Positions 53,569 through 62,308 are shown, counted from the first letter of the stretch. The stretch is 64,000 nucleotides of DNA from Sulfurimonas autotrophica DSM 16294 (GCF_000147355.1 NC_014506.1:1984001-2048000); one strand, 5' to 3'. Program-made: numbers and translations. The notes: generated by a model not told the origin, from the sequence alone.

Positions 53569-54480
53569 GTGAAATTCAAATGTTCTAATTGTAATCACAA
53601 TGGAAATATTGGTACTATCAGTAATTTAAAAGAGAATACTGATTTTCTTGTAAAACAATAGTATAAAGATAACAATGGATTAATTCACACATTGTTAATT
53701 TGTTTAGATTGTGGTACATTTCATGATTGTAAAATTTCATTTTTAAAATCACTTTTTAAAAAGCCTTATAAAGTACAAGGTGTTTTAAAAAACAAAGTTA
53801 TAATCGAAAAAGTAAAACTTGCAAAAGAACAAGATTCTGAAAAAACAATAAATGAGCATGCAATATCATTCATGGGCATTGATAACTCTACTTTAGATTT
53901 TCTTATAGAGAAAAAATTATATCCATCTACTTTTTCTATTGATTTCAAAGACGTTGATAATAAAGAAGTTACACATATGTTCTCATCAAAGATGGTTCAT
54001 AATGAACTTTCAAAGATTACAACTTATGACGAATATAAAGACTTAGTATTGTATGCAGTTGATGAGTTGTCAAGAAATTTTCAGGAAATGTTTAATTATG
54101 ACGATACAGAAAAAATAAATAATGTTTTAGCAAATCAATTTGTAAAAAACAGTGATCATTTAGAGTTAAATGAGATTGAGGAAACAAAACATTATGAAAT
54201 ATTACAATTAATACTTACTGAATATGAATATAAAGACTACAACTTTCAAGAAACTTGGAAAAGCTTTATAAAAAGTCTTGATGACTTTTCAAATATACAT
54301 AATCAAACAGATTTTTCTACTAAAGACATGTCTCAAACTATTTTTACTATATCTAAGATGTATGCTACGTATTTATATCCTGAAAAACAAGATTACGAAT
54401 TATTAGATACCACTATGTTATTAGTAGAATGGAATACTTCCTTAGGTATACTTGCTGCCAACCAAAAGAACTTTTACTAG
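53569..54480 (+). pseudogene. Cassette gene with an in-frame amber stop (zinc-ribbon protein)
   Basis: A GTG start 20 bases after attC 1 opens VKFKCSNCNHNG, but codon 31 (53659-53661) is TAG. The frame then continues without further stops to 54480, and the next motif CLDCGTFHDC supplies the second Cys pair of a zinc ribbon, so the two parts belong to one gene of about 303 codons. The remainder is acidic and helical with no motif I know. It is either a recent nonsense mutation or stop read-through. A restart at TTG 53692 would lose half of the zinc ribbon. Confidence 0.7.
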
Positions 54481-54489
54481 AATGGTTTA

Positions 54490-54553
54490 TAACAAGTACG
54501 AGGAGCGCAATAGTTTACCACAAGCGGAAAACTATTGCTCACGACGAACGTTA
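54490..54553 (+). repeat. attC-like recombination site 2
   Basis: Starts TAACAAGTACGAGGAG and ends CTCACGACGAACGTTA. The centre CAATAGTTT pairs perfectly with AAACTATTG around loop ACCACAAGCGGA. Compared with site 1, both arms have changed together so that pairing is kept. Confidence 0.82.
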
Positions 54554-54742
54554 TATTTTGAAATTTGAATATGACTATTTAAGAAAAAAGTTAAAATACC
54601 TTTTGAGGTAGTTCAAAGTTGCTTTCAAACAAAGCCTGAAATATTTAAGATTTTACCAGATGTCTTTCAAAATATAGTTTTTAGAATAGTACAATATAGT
54701 AAGAACTTGACATATAGCAAGCTTTATAAAATAAGGAAAAAT

Positions 54743-55168
54743 ATGATGGAAAAGATGATACTCATTTTAATACTTTGCATTTTTGCAAACGGCACTGCCA
54801 ATGCAGAAGAAGAAACAAGACAATATGTCAAATTTCCTCCAAAGCTTCAATTGAAGCAGCTGTCAAATATGCGTGATCACATGGCTGCACTCAATGGGAT
54901 ATTGGAGAGCCTGGCTTTTGATGAATTAGACGAAGCAGCAGATATTGCAGAAAAACGCCTTGGACTCAAGGCACGTCATTCACATGATACAGGTAATTTA
55001 GCCAAATATATGCCTAAAGGAATGAAACAAGCAGGGTATAATATGCATAGTGCTGCAACTCATTTTGCAGAGGTTGCAAAAAAAGGGAATTTAGAATCAG
55101 CCTATGAGGCACTTATTCCAGTAACACAATCTTGTGTGGAGTGTCATGCGGCTTATCGAACCAGATAA
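54743..55168 (+). CDS. Periplasmic c-type cytochrome (C-terminal heme)
   Basis: 141 aa from the ATG after AAGGAAAAAT; an earlier TTG at 54707 lies in promoter-like sequence (TTGACA). The signal peptide is MILILILCIFANGTANA. One heme motif CVECH at 131-135, close to the C-terminus, and a helical body match the cytochrome c'/class II pattern. It is first of three exported proteins that lie between attC 2 and the half site. Confidence 0.82.
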   Translation: MMEKMILILILCIFANGTANAEEETRQYVKFPPKLQLKQLSNMRDHMAALNGILESLAFDELDEAADIAEKRLGLKARHSHDTGNLAKYMPKGMKQAGYNMHSAATHFAEVAKKGNLESAYEALIPVTQSCVECHAAYRTR

Positions 55169-55203
55169 GTAAAATGTTATAATCTAAAAAATAAGGCAAA
55201 AAT

Positions 55204-55584
55204 ATGAAAATTTTAATATTACTTTTAACATCTGTATTGATATTGTTTGCCAACGAACTCCAATTTGAGCATAATTTTGATAAAGCACTGAAAAAAGCAA
55301 AAGAACAGAATAAAGCAGTGATGATGATGTATTCTGCAGTATGGTGTCCTGAGTGTAATTACATGAAAGAGATTGTATTTAAAGATAAACAAGTGAGTAC
55401 CTATATAGAAAAACATTTTATTGTTTTATCACTTGATATTCAAAAAGATACATTACCTAAGGGTTTTGAGTATCCTGGTATTCCAGTTTTTTTCTTTTTG
55501 GATGACAATGCGAGTGAGAAAGACAAAATTATTGGTGGCAGTAAAGCGAATATCTTTTTAGAAAAACTTAAGTCTGTAAAATGA
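55204..55584 (+). CDS. Periplasmic thioredoxin-fold protein
   Basis: 126 aa with signal peptide (ILILLLTSVLILFA) and a thioredoxin-like domain: AVMMMYSAVWCPECNYMK with CPEC at 48-51, and YPGIPVFFFLD with the cis-Pro. It is likely a SoxW/DsbD-domain-like thiol reductase. It follows the cytochrome by 35 bases and overlaps the next gene by four. Confidence 0.85.
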   Translation: MKILILLLTSVLILFANELQFEHNFDKALKKAKEQNKAVMMMYSAVWCPECNYMKEIVFKDKQVSTYIEKHFIVLSLDIQKDTLPKGFEYPGIPVFFFLDDNASEKDKIIGGSKANIFLEKLKSVK

Positions 55585-56066
55585 AAAATATTATATTATC
55601 AATAATCCTCTGCTCAAACCTACTATTTGCCTTTGATCTCAATGATGTTAAGCAACTTAAAGAAGATGGTGATTGCCCTATGTGTGATTTGAGTTATGCC
55701 AATCTGAGCAGTATGGACTTAAGTATGTCAGATTTAAATGATGCCAATTTATCACATGCCAATCTCACGGACACACTTGCACACAAGGCTAATTTTTCCA
55801 ATTCAGATTTGAGTAACGCACTATTTGTAAGATCCAACATAAAAGGTGCTTCATTTGTCAATACAATATTGCATAATGTAGATTTCACAGAAGCAAGAAT
55901 CTGGAAAGGCAACTTTTCACAAGCAAAAATTGATAACTGTAATTTTAATGATTCAGCATTGGGTTCAGCGATATTTGAAGATAATAATTTAACAAACTCA
56001 ACATTCAAGGGTGCTATATTGTATAAAACGATTTTTAAAAGAAACGTTATGGGTATTCCTCAATAA
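55581..56066 (+). CDS. Exported pentapeptide-repeat protein with CPMC motif
   Basis: 161 aa with signal peptide (NIILSIILCSNLLFA). A short segment with Cys-Pro-Met-Cys (GDCPMCDL) runs straight into about 20 pentapeptide repeats of the A(D/N)LSx type (SYANLSSMDLSMSDLNDANL), which fold as a right-handed beta helix. The CxxC next to a thioredoxin-like gene suggests a redox link. The role is unknown. Confidence 0.82.
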   Translation: MKNIILSIILCSNLLFAFDLNDVKQLKEDGDCPMCDLSYANLSSMDLSMSDLNDANLSHANLTDTLAHKANFSNSDLSNALFVRSNIKGASFVNTILHNVDFTEARIWKGNFSQAKIDNCNFNDSALGSAIFEDNNLTNSTFKGAILYKTIFKRNVMGIPQ

Positions 56067-56070
56067 AATA

Positions 56071-56112
56071 TAACAAATCATAGGAGCGAATAAATTACCA
56101 TCAGGAAAAAGT
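56071..56112 (+). repeat. Half attC-like site (left arm only)
   Basis: TAACAAATCATAGGAGCGAA, then TAAATTACCATCAGG, follows the left half of sites 1, 2 and 4 (TAACAAGTAC-GAGGAG, TTTACC). The right half with CTC and GTTA is missing; in its place the toxin reading frame runs on. It looks like a site broken by deletion or by illegitimate joining. Confidence 0.65.
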
Positions 56113-56427
56113 CCTATTGAAGATTTTCTTGACTCATTATCATCAAAAGAAGCTCAAAAGCTTACTTGGGTGTTGAGTTTAATTGAAGAAATGGAAACTG
56201 TTTCAACTAAGTTTTACAAACAACTTAGCAATTGTGATGGGATTATAGAAGTAAGAGCTCAAATTGGTAAAAACAATTTTAGACTTTTAGGTTTTGAAGA
56301 CAAAGGCACATTTGTTGTCTTAACAAATGGCTTTAAGAAAAAAAATCAAAAAGTTCCTAAATCTGAAATCAATTTAGCACAACAAAGAAAAACTGAATAT
56401 CTTTCAAGAGGAGAGAACCATGAGTGA
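56074..56427 (+). CDS. HigB/RelE-like toxin, start unclear
   Basis: The conserved frame reads KLPSGKSPIEDFLDSLSSK near its start, the usual beginning of phage Gp49-like HigB toxins just after the first strand, then IIEVRAQIGKNNFRLLGF and VVLTNGFKKKNQKVP. The first five or so family residues are replaced by the half attC site and no ATG, GTG or TTG lies upstream of GTG 56170. A start there would drop about 30 conserved residues, so either a rare start (ATA 56080) is used or the toxin is truncated. It overlaps higA by eight bases. Confidence 0.78.
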   Translation, partial: QIIGANKLPSGKSPIEDFLDSLSSKEAQKLTWVLSLIEEMETVSTKFYKQLSNCDGIIEVRAQIGKNNFRLLGFEDKGTFVVLTNGFKKKNQKVPKSEINLAQQRKTEYLSRGENHE

Positions 56428-56695
56428 TTTGAAAAAATATATTGTAAAAAGAAAAAGTATTGATAATGAATTTTCAGAGAATTTTGAAGAAGGTTATCAA
56501 GAGTTTAAAATTGGAGAAATGTTAAAACTTGCTAGAAAAGAGACAGGTTTAACACAGTCAGATATAGCTGAAGCGATGCACACTAAAAAGTCTGCTATTT
56601 CTCGTATAGAAAACCATGCACAAGATATTAGACTCTCAACACTTCAAGCATTTGCTCATATTATGGGTAAAGAACTCAAAATTCAACTCGTATAA
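56420..56695 (+). CDS. HigA-like helix-turn-helix antitoxin
   Basis: 91 aa with a C-terminal HTH_3 domain: IGEMLKLARKETGLTQSDIAEAMHTKKSAISRIENH. This is the normal toxin-first order of higBA-type modules, with an AGAGGAGAG ribosome site inside the toxin end. The stop lies six bases before attC 4, so the pair is a cassette. Confidence 0.88.
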   Translation: MSDLKKYIVKRKSIDNEFSENFEEGYQEFKIGEMLKLARKETGLTQSDIAEAMHTKKSAISRIENHAQDIRLSTLQAFAHIMGKELKIQLV

Positions 56696-56700
56696 AAAGA

Positions 56701-56764
56701 TAACAAGTACGAGGAGACCAATAGTTTACCCTAGCGGAAAAACTATCGCTCACGACAGCCGTTA
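56701..56764 (+). repeat. attC-like recombination site 4
   Basis: Starts TAACAAGTACGAGGAG and ends CTCACGACAGCCGTTA. The centre ATAGTTTACCC pairs with GGAAAAACTAT around a CTAGC loop. It is the last site; the cusA promoter begins 10 bases after it, marking the right end of the cassette array. Confidence 0.82.
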
Positions 56765-56773
56765 CCCCTCCAC

Positions 56774-56803
56774 CACAAACCCTACACACAACCCCGCTAT
56801 AAT
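56774..56803 (+). promoter_or_regulatory. Copper-regulon promoter of cusA
   Basis: CACAAACCCTACACA, nine bases, TATAAT, with the same layout as the tolC promoter. It lets cusA be induced together with tolC-cusB despite the 7.3 kb between them. Confidence 0.75.
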
Positions 56804-56831
56804 TTTTCCAAACTAAAAAAACGGGAAAATT

Positions 56832-59800
56832 ATGATAGAAAAACTCATTGCCTTTAGTATCAAAAACAAATTTATTATCCTTTTAGCCTCTTTGGTCTTG
56901 GTTGCTGCCTCTATTTGGAGTATAAAGAACACACCACTTGATGCACTGCCTGACTTGTCTCCTCCTCAGGTTATTGTACAGATTAACTGGGCGGGACAGT
57001 CTCCCGAGATTGTAGAGTCTCAAGGAACGTATCCGCTTGTGGCACAGTTTTTGGCTATTGCCAACATTGATACGGTTCGCGGGTATTCTACTTATGAGAA
57101 CGGATTGATTTACATCATTTTTAAAGAAGGAACCGACCTTTACTGGGCGCGTAGCCGTGTACTTGAACAGCTTGCTTCCATACAGTCACAGCTTCCTGCA
57201 AATATGAACGTCGCACTCGGTCCTGATGCCAGCGGCGTGGGCTGGGTGTATGAATACGCACTCAAATCAAAAACAAAAAATCTTGCCGAGCTTCGTACAC
57301 TACAAGACTACTATTACCGATATGCACTTATGAGTGTAGACGGTGTCAGTGAAGTAGCGAGCATTGGCGGATTTGTACCAACTTTCCAAGTAACCGTGAA
57401 CAATGACAATCTTGTCCGTTATAACCTCAGCATCCAAGACATCGCCAAAGTTTTAAAGAAAAACAATAACGATACCGGTGGACGCATCGTCATTAAAAAC
57501 GGGTATGAATGGATGGTACAGGCAAAAGGCTACATCAAAAACCTTGATGACATAAGAGGGCTTGTTGTCACTACAAAAGCAGGCACACCTGTCAAACTAG
57601 GCGATATTGCAAGAGTAGAACTCACCCCTGCACCGCGCCGAGGTCTGGCTGACCTTAACGGTGAGGGAGAAGTGGTCGGCGGTATCGTTATGGCACGCTA
57701 TGGCGAAGATGTTTACACCATGATACAACGTGTACAAAAGAAAATGAAAGAGCTTAAAGTTGACGGTGTTGATGTTGTCACTGTTTATGACCGTTCAGGG
57801 CTTATAGACAAAGCGGTAGATACTTTAAAAGATACGCTCATTGAAGAGAGTGTTATTGTTGTTATCATCATCGGACTTTTTCTGATGCACTTTCGCTCTT
57901 CACTCATCGTTATCATTGTTCTGCCTTTAACGGTCGGCTTTACCTTTTTACTGATGAAACTCTTTGGCATAGGCTCAAACATTATGAGTCTCGGCGGTAT
58001 TGCCATTGCCATCGGTGCCATGGTGGATGCATCCATCGTTATGATAGAAAATGCCCACAAAATGCTGCACAAGTTTGAGCACAAAGAGGGAAGAATGCCG
58101 AGCGACAAAGAGCGCATTGCCGTTATACTCAAGTCTTCTCAGCTTGTCGGACGTCCTATCTTTTTCGCTCTTGCGCTCATCGTAGTTTCATTTTTACCTA
58201 TTTTTGCACTCAGCGGACAAGAAGGACTGCTTTTTACCCCGCTTGCCTTTACTAAAACCTTTGCCATGGCTGCCGGAGCACTGCTGAGTATCACGCTTGT
58301 CCCTGCACTTATGATATTTTTTGTCAAAGGTAGAATCCTGCCTGAGAGTAAAAATCCGCTTAACAGATTTTTTATCTGGCTCTATCGTCCCATTATTGTT
58401 TACGGACTCAAAGTAAAATACCTCGTCATTGTTTTGGTTTTACTTTCTCTCGGTTACATGTACCCGCTTTATAAAAGTCTCAAATGGGAATTTATGCCAA
58501 TGTTAAATGAGCAGACTTTTATGTATATGCCCGTCACGCCTTACGGCATCAGTATAGACCAGGCAAAACAGCTCTTGCAAAAGACAGACAAAATCATAAA
58601 ATCATTTCCAGAAGTACAAAATGTTTTCGGTAAAGCCGGACGAGCAGGTACGGCAACCGACCCTGCACCGCTTGGTATGTTAGAGACTATTATCACACTC
58701 AAGCCAAAATCAGAGTGGCCGAAGGGCATGACTTATGACAAACTAAGAGAAGATATGGAAGCCGCTCTACAGGTTCCGGGGCTTACAAATTCATGGACCT
58801 ATCCTATTCGCGGCCGTATCGATATGCTGCTCAGTGGTATACGAACGCCTATCGGCATCAAACTTTACGGTACAGATGCAAAAGGGCTGCAAAAATTCGG
58901 AAAACAGATAGAAGAAAAACTTAGAGCCTATGACAAAACACTCTCCGTCTTTGCAGATCAGGCAAGTGCAGGGTATTATATAGATATTATTCCCGATGAA
59001 GAAAAACTTGCGCGTTACGAAATGAGTAAAGACACCCTCTTAGAGTATACCGCTCTGGCTGTCGGAGGAATGAAAGTCTCCACTATGTATAAAGGGCTGG
59101 AACGCTACCCTATCAGCCTGCGTCTTGAAGGAAGCCAGAGAAGAAGCCTTGAGTCTATCAGAAATATACAGGTGAAAACAAAACTCGGTTTTGTACCTCT
59201 TGGCTCGCTTGCAAAAGTAGCCTACAGACAAAGTGCTTCTGTCATCAAAAGTGAGATGGCAGCACCCGTAACTTTCATTTACATCACACCAAAAGAGGGT
59301 ATAAGTGCAACAGAGTATAAAAAAGGAGCGCAGAAATTTTTAGATGAGATAAAACTTGCGCCCGGATATTACACACAGTGGGCAGGACAGTCAGAGTATC
59401 TTGACTCGGCGATGAAACGCATTGTTTGGATAGTTCCTGCCGTACTTGTTGCAATCTTTTTACTTATATATATGGCACTGAAAAAGCCCGTACCGACTCT
59501 CATCGTCTTTTTTACCCTGCCATTTGCACTTCTTGGAGGACTTATATACATTGACATACTTAACTTTGCTATGAGTATTGCCGTTATCGTAGGTTTTCTA
59601 GCACTGCTTGGAGTGGCCGCCGAGACTGCCATTGTCATGATTATTTACCTGCAGGAGAGTGTAGATGAGTTTAAACAAATGAGAGGGGATGCCTTTGATG
59701 TAAACGACCTCAATGCTGCCATATATGAGGGAGCAGTGCAAAGAGTCCGTCCAAAACTAATGACTGTATTTGCCATTTTGGCAGGTCTTGCACCTATTAT

Positions 59801-59954
59801 GTACACTCATGGAGTCGGAAGTGAAGTAATGCAGCGCATTGCTGCACCTATGCTTGGCGGTGTTGTAAGTTCGGCTGTTTTATCTTTAGTTATTATTCCG
59901 ATACTCTTTGAAATTTACTCAAAACGACAACTTGATAAAAGAGAGGAACTTTAA
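56832..59954 (+). CDS. cusA: Heavy-metal RND efflux pump CusA
   Basis: 1040 aa inner membrane pump with 12 helices. N-terminal NTPLDALPDLSPPQVIVQ and the helix 4 segment GGIAIAIGAMVDASIVMIENAHK (proton-relay Asp/Glu) mark the CusA/CzcA family. The three Met-bearing segments of the copper/silver path can be seen (FMYMPVTPYG, APLGMLETI, DMLLSGIRTP), so monovalent copper or silver is the likely substrate rather than cobalt/zinc. It works with the TolC-like and CusB-like proteins. It converges on the kinase gene with a four-base overlap. Confidence 0.94.
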   Translation: MIEKLIAFSIKNKFIILLASLVLVAASIWSIKNTPLDALPDLSPPQVIVQINWAGQSPEIVESQGTYPLVAQFLAIANIDTVRGYSTYENGLIYIIFKEGTDLYWARSRVLEQLASIQSQLPANMNVALGPDASGVGWVYEYALKSKTKNLAELRTLQDYYYRYALMSVDGVSEVASIGGFVPTFQVTVNNDNLVRYNLSIQDIAKVLKKNNNDTGGRIVIKNGYEWMVQAKGYIKNLDDIRGLVVTTKAGTPVKLGDIARVELTPAPRRGLADLNGEGEVVGGIVMARYGEDVYTMIQRVQKKMKELKVDGVDVVTVYDRSGLIDKAVDTLKDTLIEESVIVVIIIGLFLMHFRSSLIVIIVLPLTVGFTFLLMKLFGIGSNIMSLGGIAIAIGAMVDASIVMIENAHKMLHKFEHKEGRMPSDKERIAVILKSSQLVGRPIFFALALIVVSFLPIFALSGQEGLLFTPLAFTKTFAMAAGALLSITLVPALMIFFVKGRILPESKNPLNRFFIWLYRPIIVYGLKVKYLVIVLVLLSLGYMYPLYKSLKWEFMPMLNEQTFMYMPVTPYGISIDQAKQLLQKTDKIIKSFPEVQNVFGKAGRAGTATDPAPLGMLETIITLKPKSEWPKGMTYDKLREDMEAALQVPGLTNSWTYPIRGRIDMLLSGIRTPIGIKLYGTDAKGLQKFGKQIEEKLRAYDKTLSVFADQASAGYYIDIIPDEEKLARYEMSKDTLLEYTALAVGGMKVSTMYKGLERYPISLRLEGSQRRSLESIRNIQVKTKLGFVPLGSLAKVAYRQSASVIKSEMAAPVTFIYITPKEGISATEYKKGAQKFLDEIKLAPGYYTQWAGQSEYLDSAMKRIVWIVPAVLVAIFLLIYMALKKPVPTLIVFFTLPFALLGGLIYIDILNFAMSIAVIVGFLALLGVAAETAIVMIIYLQESVDEFKQMRGDAFDVNDLNAAIYEGAVQRVRPKLMTVFAILAGLAPIMYTHGVGSEVMQRIAAPMLGGVVSSAVLSLVIIPILFEIYSKRQLDKREEL

Positions 59955-61069
59955 TCCTCTTTTTTTAAACTGAAATATGTTCCTTTTCCAACTTGGGAAT
60001 CTACTGTGATTTTTATATGATATTCATCACAAATTTGCTTCACTATACTTAAACCTATACCAAATCCGCCTGCTATTTCTGATTCTCGTTTATACATCTC
60101 AAAAATCTCATCAAGTTTTCTCTCCTCTATTCCTACACCCTCATCCTTTATAGTAAAAGAATTTTTATCTAGTTTTATAGTTATAGTAGTGTCCGGCATA
60201 GAATATTTGATGGCATTAGAAATAAGATTGGAAAAGAGCAGTTCAGCCCTTGATGGGACTATCTCAAGGTTGACATCTTCAAGCTCTGTTTGTATCTTTA
60301 TATGTTTGGCATCAGTAAGCTCACGGTAGTAGCCGATTGTCTGCTGCAAAATATTTTTCAGGTTCACAGTCTCAGCTTCTTGCTGTTTTTGCTTAAAATT
60401 TAAAAAGGTCAGTGATTTATAGATACTCTCAAGCTGCTTTGTACTTATGGAAATATTGGTAAGTATTTTTTTATCATACACCGCTTTTTTTATTGCCCGG
60501 CTTGCACTCATTTTCAAAGCGGTTATCGGTGTATTGAGTTCATGCGAAACATCTTGAATAAAACTCTCAATCTGCTCCATTCTCTGATGCACAGGCTTCA
60601 TAAAAAGTTTGGCAAGTATAATAGAAATTATGACAATAAAAACGAAACTGATTCCCATAACCAGAAGTACTTGCTTTTTCAATTCTGAGAGCTTCTGAAA
60701 ATATTCATCTGTTTTTACAACAACATATTTAATATTTAAATGCTCCTGCGGTGCATCTGAAATCAAAACTTTATAGCCTTCTTTTTCATAATAGCCTGCT
60801 TTAAAATGTGCGGCTTCATTTGCGGAAATCAAACTGTATTCAAAACCTTTTTCATTTGGAAGATGGAGTATTTTACCTTTCATTTGAGCATTGATGATAA
60901 GTCCTGAGAGTTTATCGGCAATATGGTTGAGCTTATAATATATTGTACTTTCTAACGAGTTTTTTTGCGCACTGTAATACCAATAACCGGATAAAAGCAC
61001 AAATAAAAAGGAGGAAACAAGATAGAGCGTTACAAAAGAGTAAAAAGACTTTTTTTCCAACTCATTCAA
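59951..61069 (-). CDS. Sensor histidine kinase (CusS-like)
   Basis: 372 aa. It has two membrane helices (about 12-30 and 130-155) around a short periplasmic sensor, a H-box VSHELNTPITALK (His176), an N-box NLISNAIKYS and G-boxes DEGVGIE and GGFGIGLSIV. It is encoded directly downstream of its regulator with an eight-base overlap and convergent with cusA. Metal sensing is inferred from the neighbourhood. Confidence 0.9.
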   Translation of the reverse strand: MNELEKKSFYSFVTLYLVSSFLFVLLSGYWYYSAQKNSLESTIYYKLNHIADKLSGLIINAQMKGKILHLPNEKGFEYSLISANEAAHFKAGYYEKEGYKVLISDAPQEHLNIKYVVVKTDEYFQKLSELKKQVLLVMGISFVFIVIISIILAKLFMKPVHQRMEQIESFIQDVSHELNTPITALKMSASRAIKKAVYDKKILTNISISTKQLESIYKSLTFLNFKQKQQEAETVNLKNILQQTIGYYRELTDAKHIKIQTELEDVNLEIVPSRAELLFSNLISNAIKYSMPDTTITIKLDKNSFTIKDEGVGIEERKLDEIFEMYKRESEIAGGFGIGLSIVKQICDEYHIKITVDSQVGKGTYFSLKKED

Positions 61070-61709
61070 ATTTATACCCTTCGCCGCGAATATTTACAAT
61101 ATGCTCTTTGCCGATATGCTTTCTCAAATTTTTCACGATAGTACGAATAGCATCATCACTCGGCATCTCATCATATTCCCAAAAGTTTTGCAGCAGCTCC
61201 TCAGAGCTTACCACGCGATGCCGATTTTTATACAAATAGTGCAGGCAATCACTCTCTTTATGTGTCAGTTTAATTGTTTTATCGACAGTTTTGAGTGTAT
61301 GTGTCTTTGTGTCAAATGTGATGCCCTCACTCAACTTCACTAAACTCTCAAGTCCAAAATGCCTTTTTATATTTTCTATTCTCTGTGCCAGTTCTTCTAA
61401 ATCAAAAGGCTTTTTTATAAAGTCATTTGCACCTGATTCAAAAGCGGATTTAAGATATTTGCTATCATGAAAAGCAGTAATGAAAATAGTCGGCGTCTCA
61501 TCATTAAAATCCCGAAGTTCCCGCAAAAGTGAGATGCCATTACCATCGGGAACATTAATATCAAAAATATAAAGGTCAAATCGTTCATTTTCTGAGAGCT
61601 GTAGTGCTTTTTTCATGCTGTAAGTTTGCACAACTTCATATTCATCTTCCAAAAAATCAACCAAAATATTTGCCAGTGCCGTATCATCTTCAAGTAATAA
61701 TATTTTCAT
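61062..61709 (-). CDS. OmpR-family response regulator (CusR-like)
   Basis: 215 aa. The receiver domain has acidic pair LEDD, phospho-acceptor Asp50 in IFDINVPDGNG and KKPFD. The winged-helix DNA-binding domain ends RTIVKNLRKHIG and IRGEGYKFE. It is the best candidate to bind the CACAAAYNCTACACA operator found at five promoters here. It is 18 bases downstream of the CopZ-like gene and probably transcribed with it. Confidence 0.92.
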   Translation of the reverse strand: MKILLLEDDTALANILVDFLEDEYEVVQTYSMKKALQLSENERFDLYIFDINVPDGNGISLLRELRDFNDETPTIFITAFHDSKYLKSAFESGANDFIKKPFDLEELAQRIENIKRHFGLESLVKLSEGITFDTKTHTLKTVDKTIKLTHKESDCLHYLYKNRHRVVSSEELLQNFWEYDEMPSDDAIRTIVKNLRKHIGKEHIVNIRGEGYKFE

Positions 61710-61727
61710 AGGGCTATTGTAACAAAT

Positions 61728-62207
61728 TTATACTATTTCTTGTATCTCTTTTATGGCTTTGCTCACATCCCCCAGACAACACCCACCGCTGGGATTGAGT
61801 ATTTCACAAGAGCAGCCCGGATTTTGCATTTTTGCTTTGATATCTTCTAACACTGTTGTTTTGCCTGCTGCTTCAAGTTCTGCTTTGATTTTTTCTTTAC
61901 TCCATCCAAAACAGTAACAAACTGTTGCAGGTTCGGCACCCTCTTTAAGACCAACCACAACCTTTACATCATCTTGTGTCAAAATCTCATTATTTCTAAA
62001 GTAAACAACTTTACATGTAGCTGTTTTACAATAATAAAAGCCGTCAAAACAAGAAAGTTTTGCTTTTGCATCGTCTTTCAAAAGATGCTGCAGAGTTTTA
62101 CCGAGTACTCCTTTGGCTTTCTCATGACAACTAGGACATTCCACTTTCCCCTTCGGTTGTGGTGTGCAACAATTATTTTTTTCTTCTGTTTTAAATGCAG
62201 TAAACAT
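61728..62207 (-). CDS. CopZ-like [2Fe-2S]/zinc metallochaperone
   Basis: 159 aa with a Cys-rich N-terminus (NCCTPQPKGKVECPSCHEKAKG), CFDGFYYCKTATCKVVYF, and VCYCFGWSKE followed by a CSCEILNPSGGCCLG end. This matches the N-terminal zinc and [2Fe-2S] domains of Archaeoglobus CopZ, which binds and perhaps reduces copper, but the usual HMA copper domain is missing here. It is divergent from the FixH-like gene, each with the shared operator. Confidence 0.85.
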   Translation of the reverse strand: MFTAFKTEEKNNCCTPQPKGKVECPSCHEKAKGVLGKTLQHLLKDDAKAKLSCFDGFYYCKTATCKVVYFRNNEILTQDDVKVVVGLKEGAEPATVCYCFGWSKEKIKAELEAAGKTTVLEDIKAKMQNPGCSCEILNPSGGCCLGDVSKAIKEIQEIV

Positions 62208-62229
62208 AATTTATCCTTTTATTTATATA

Positions 62230-62259
62230 ATTATATAATTTTTTTGTGTACTGTTTGTG
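62230..62259 (-). promoter_or_regulatory. Copper-regulon promoter of the CopZ-like gene
   Basis: On the minus strand CACAAACAGTACACA, nine bases, TATAAT. One base differs from the common CTACACA half. It probably also drives the response regulator and kinase downstream. Confidence 0.7.
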
Positions 62260-62278
62260 CTGTAATGTACTGCACGCA

Positions 62279-62308
62279 CACAAATGCTACACACTAAAAC
62301 TATATACT
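62279..62308 (+). promoter_or_regulatory. Copper-regulon promoter of the FixH/YtkA-like gene
   Basis: CACAAATGCTACACA, nine bases, TATACT, 20 bases from the oppositely directed copy at 62230-62259. Confidence 0.72.

Noticed and set aside
54429-54611. 60-codon open frame across attC site 2
   Set aside because: It overlaps the end of the zinc-ribbon cassette gene and reads through the recombination site; chance frame.
53485-56764. CRISPR array
   Set aside because: The repeats are 64 bases, self-folding, and separated by whole genes of different sizes rather than short equal spacers.
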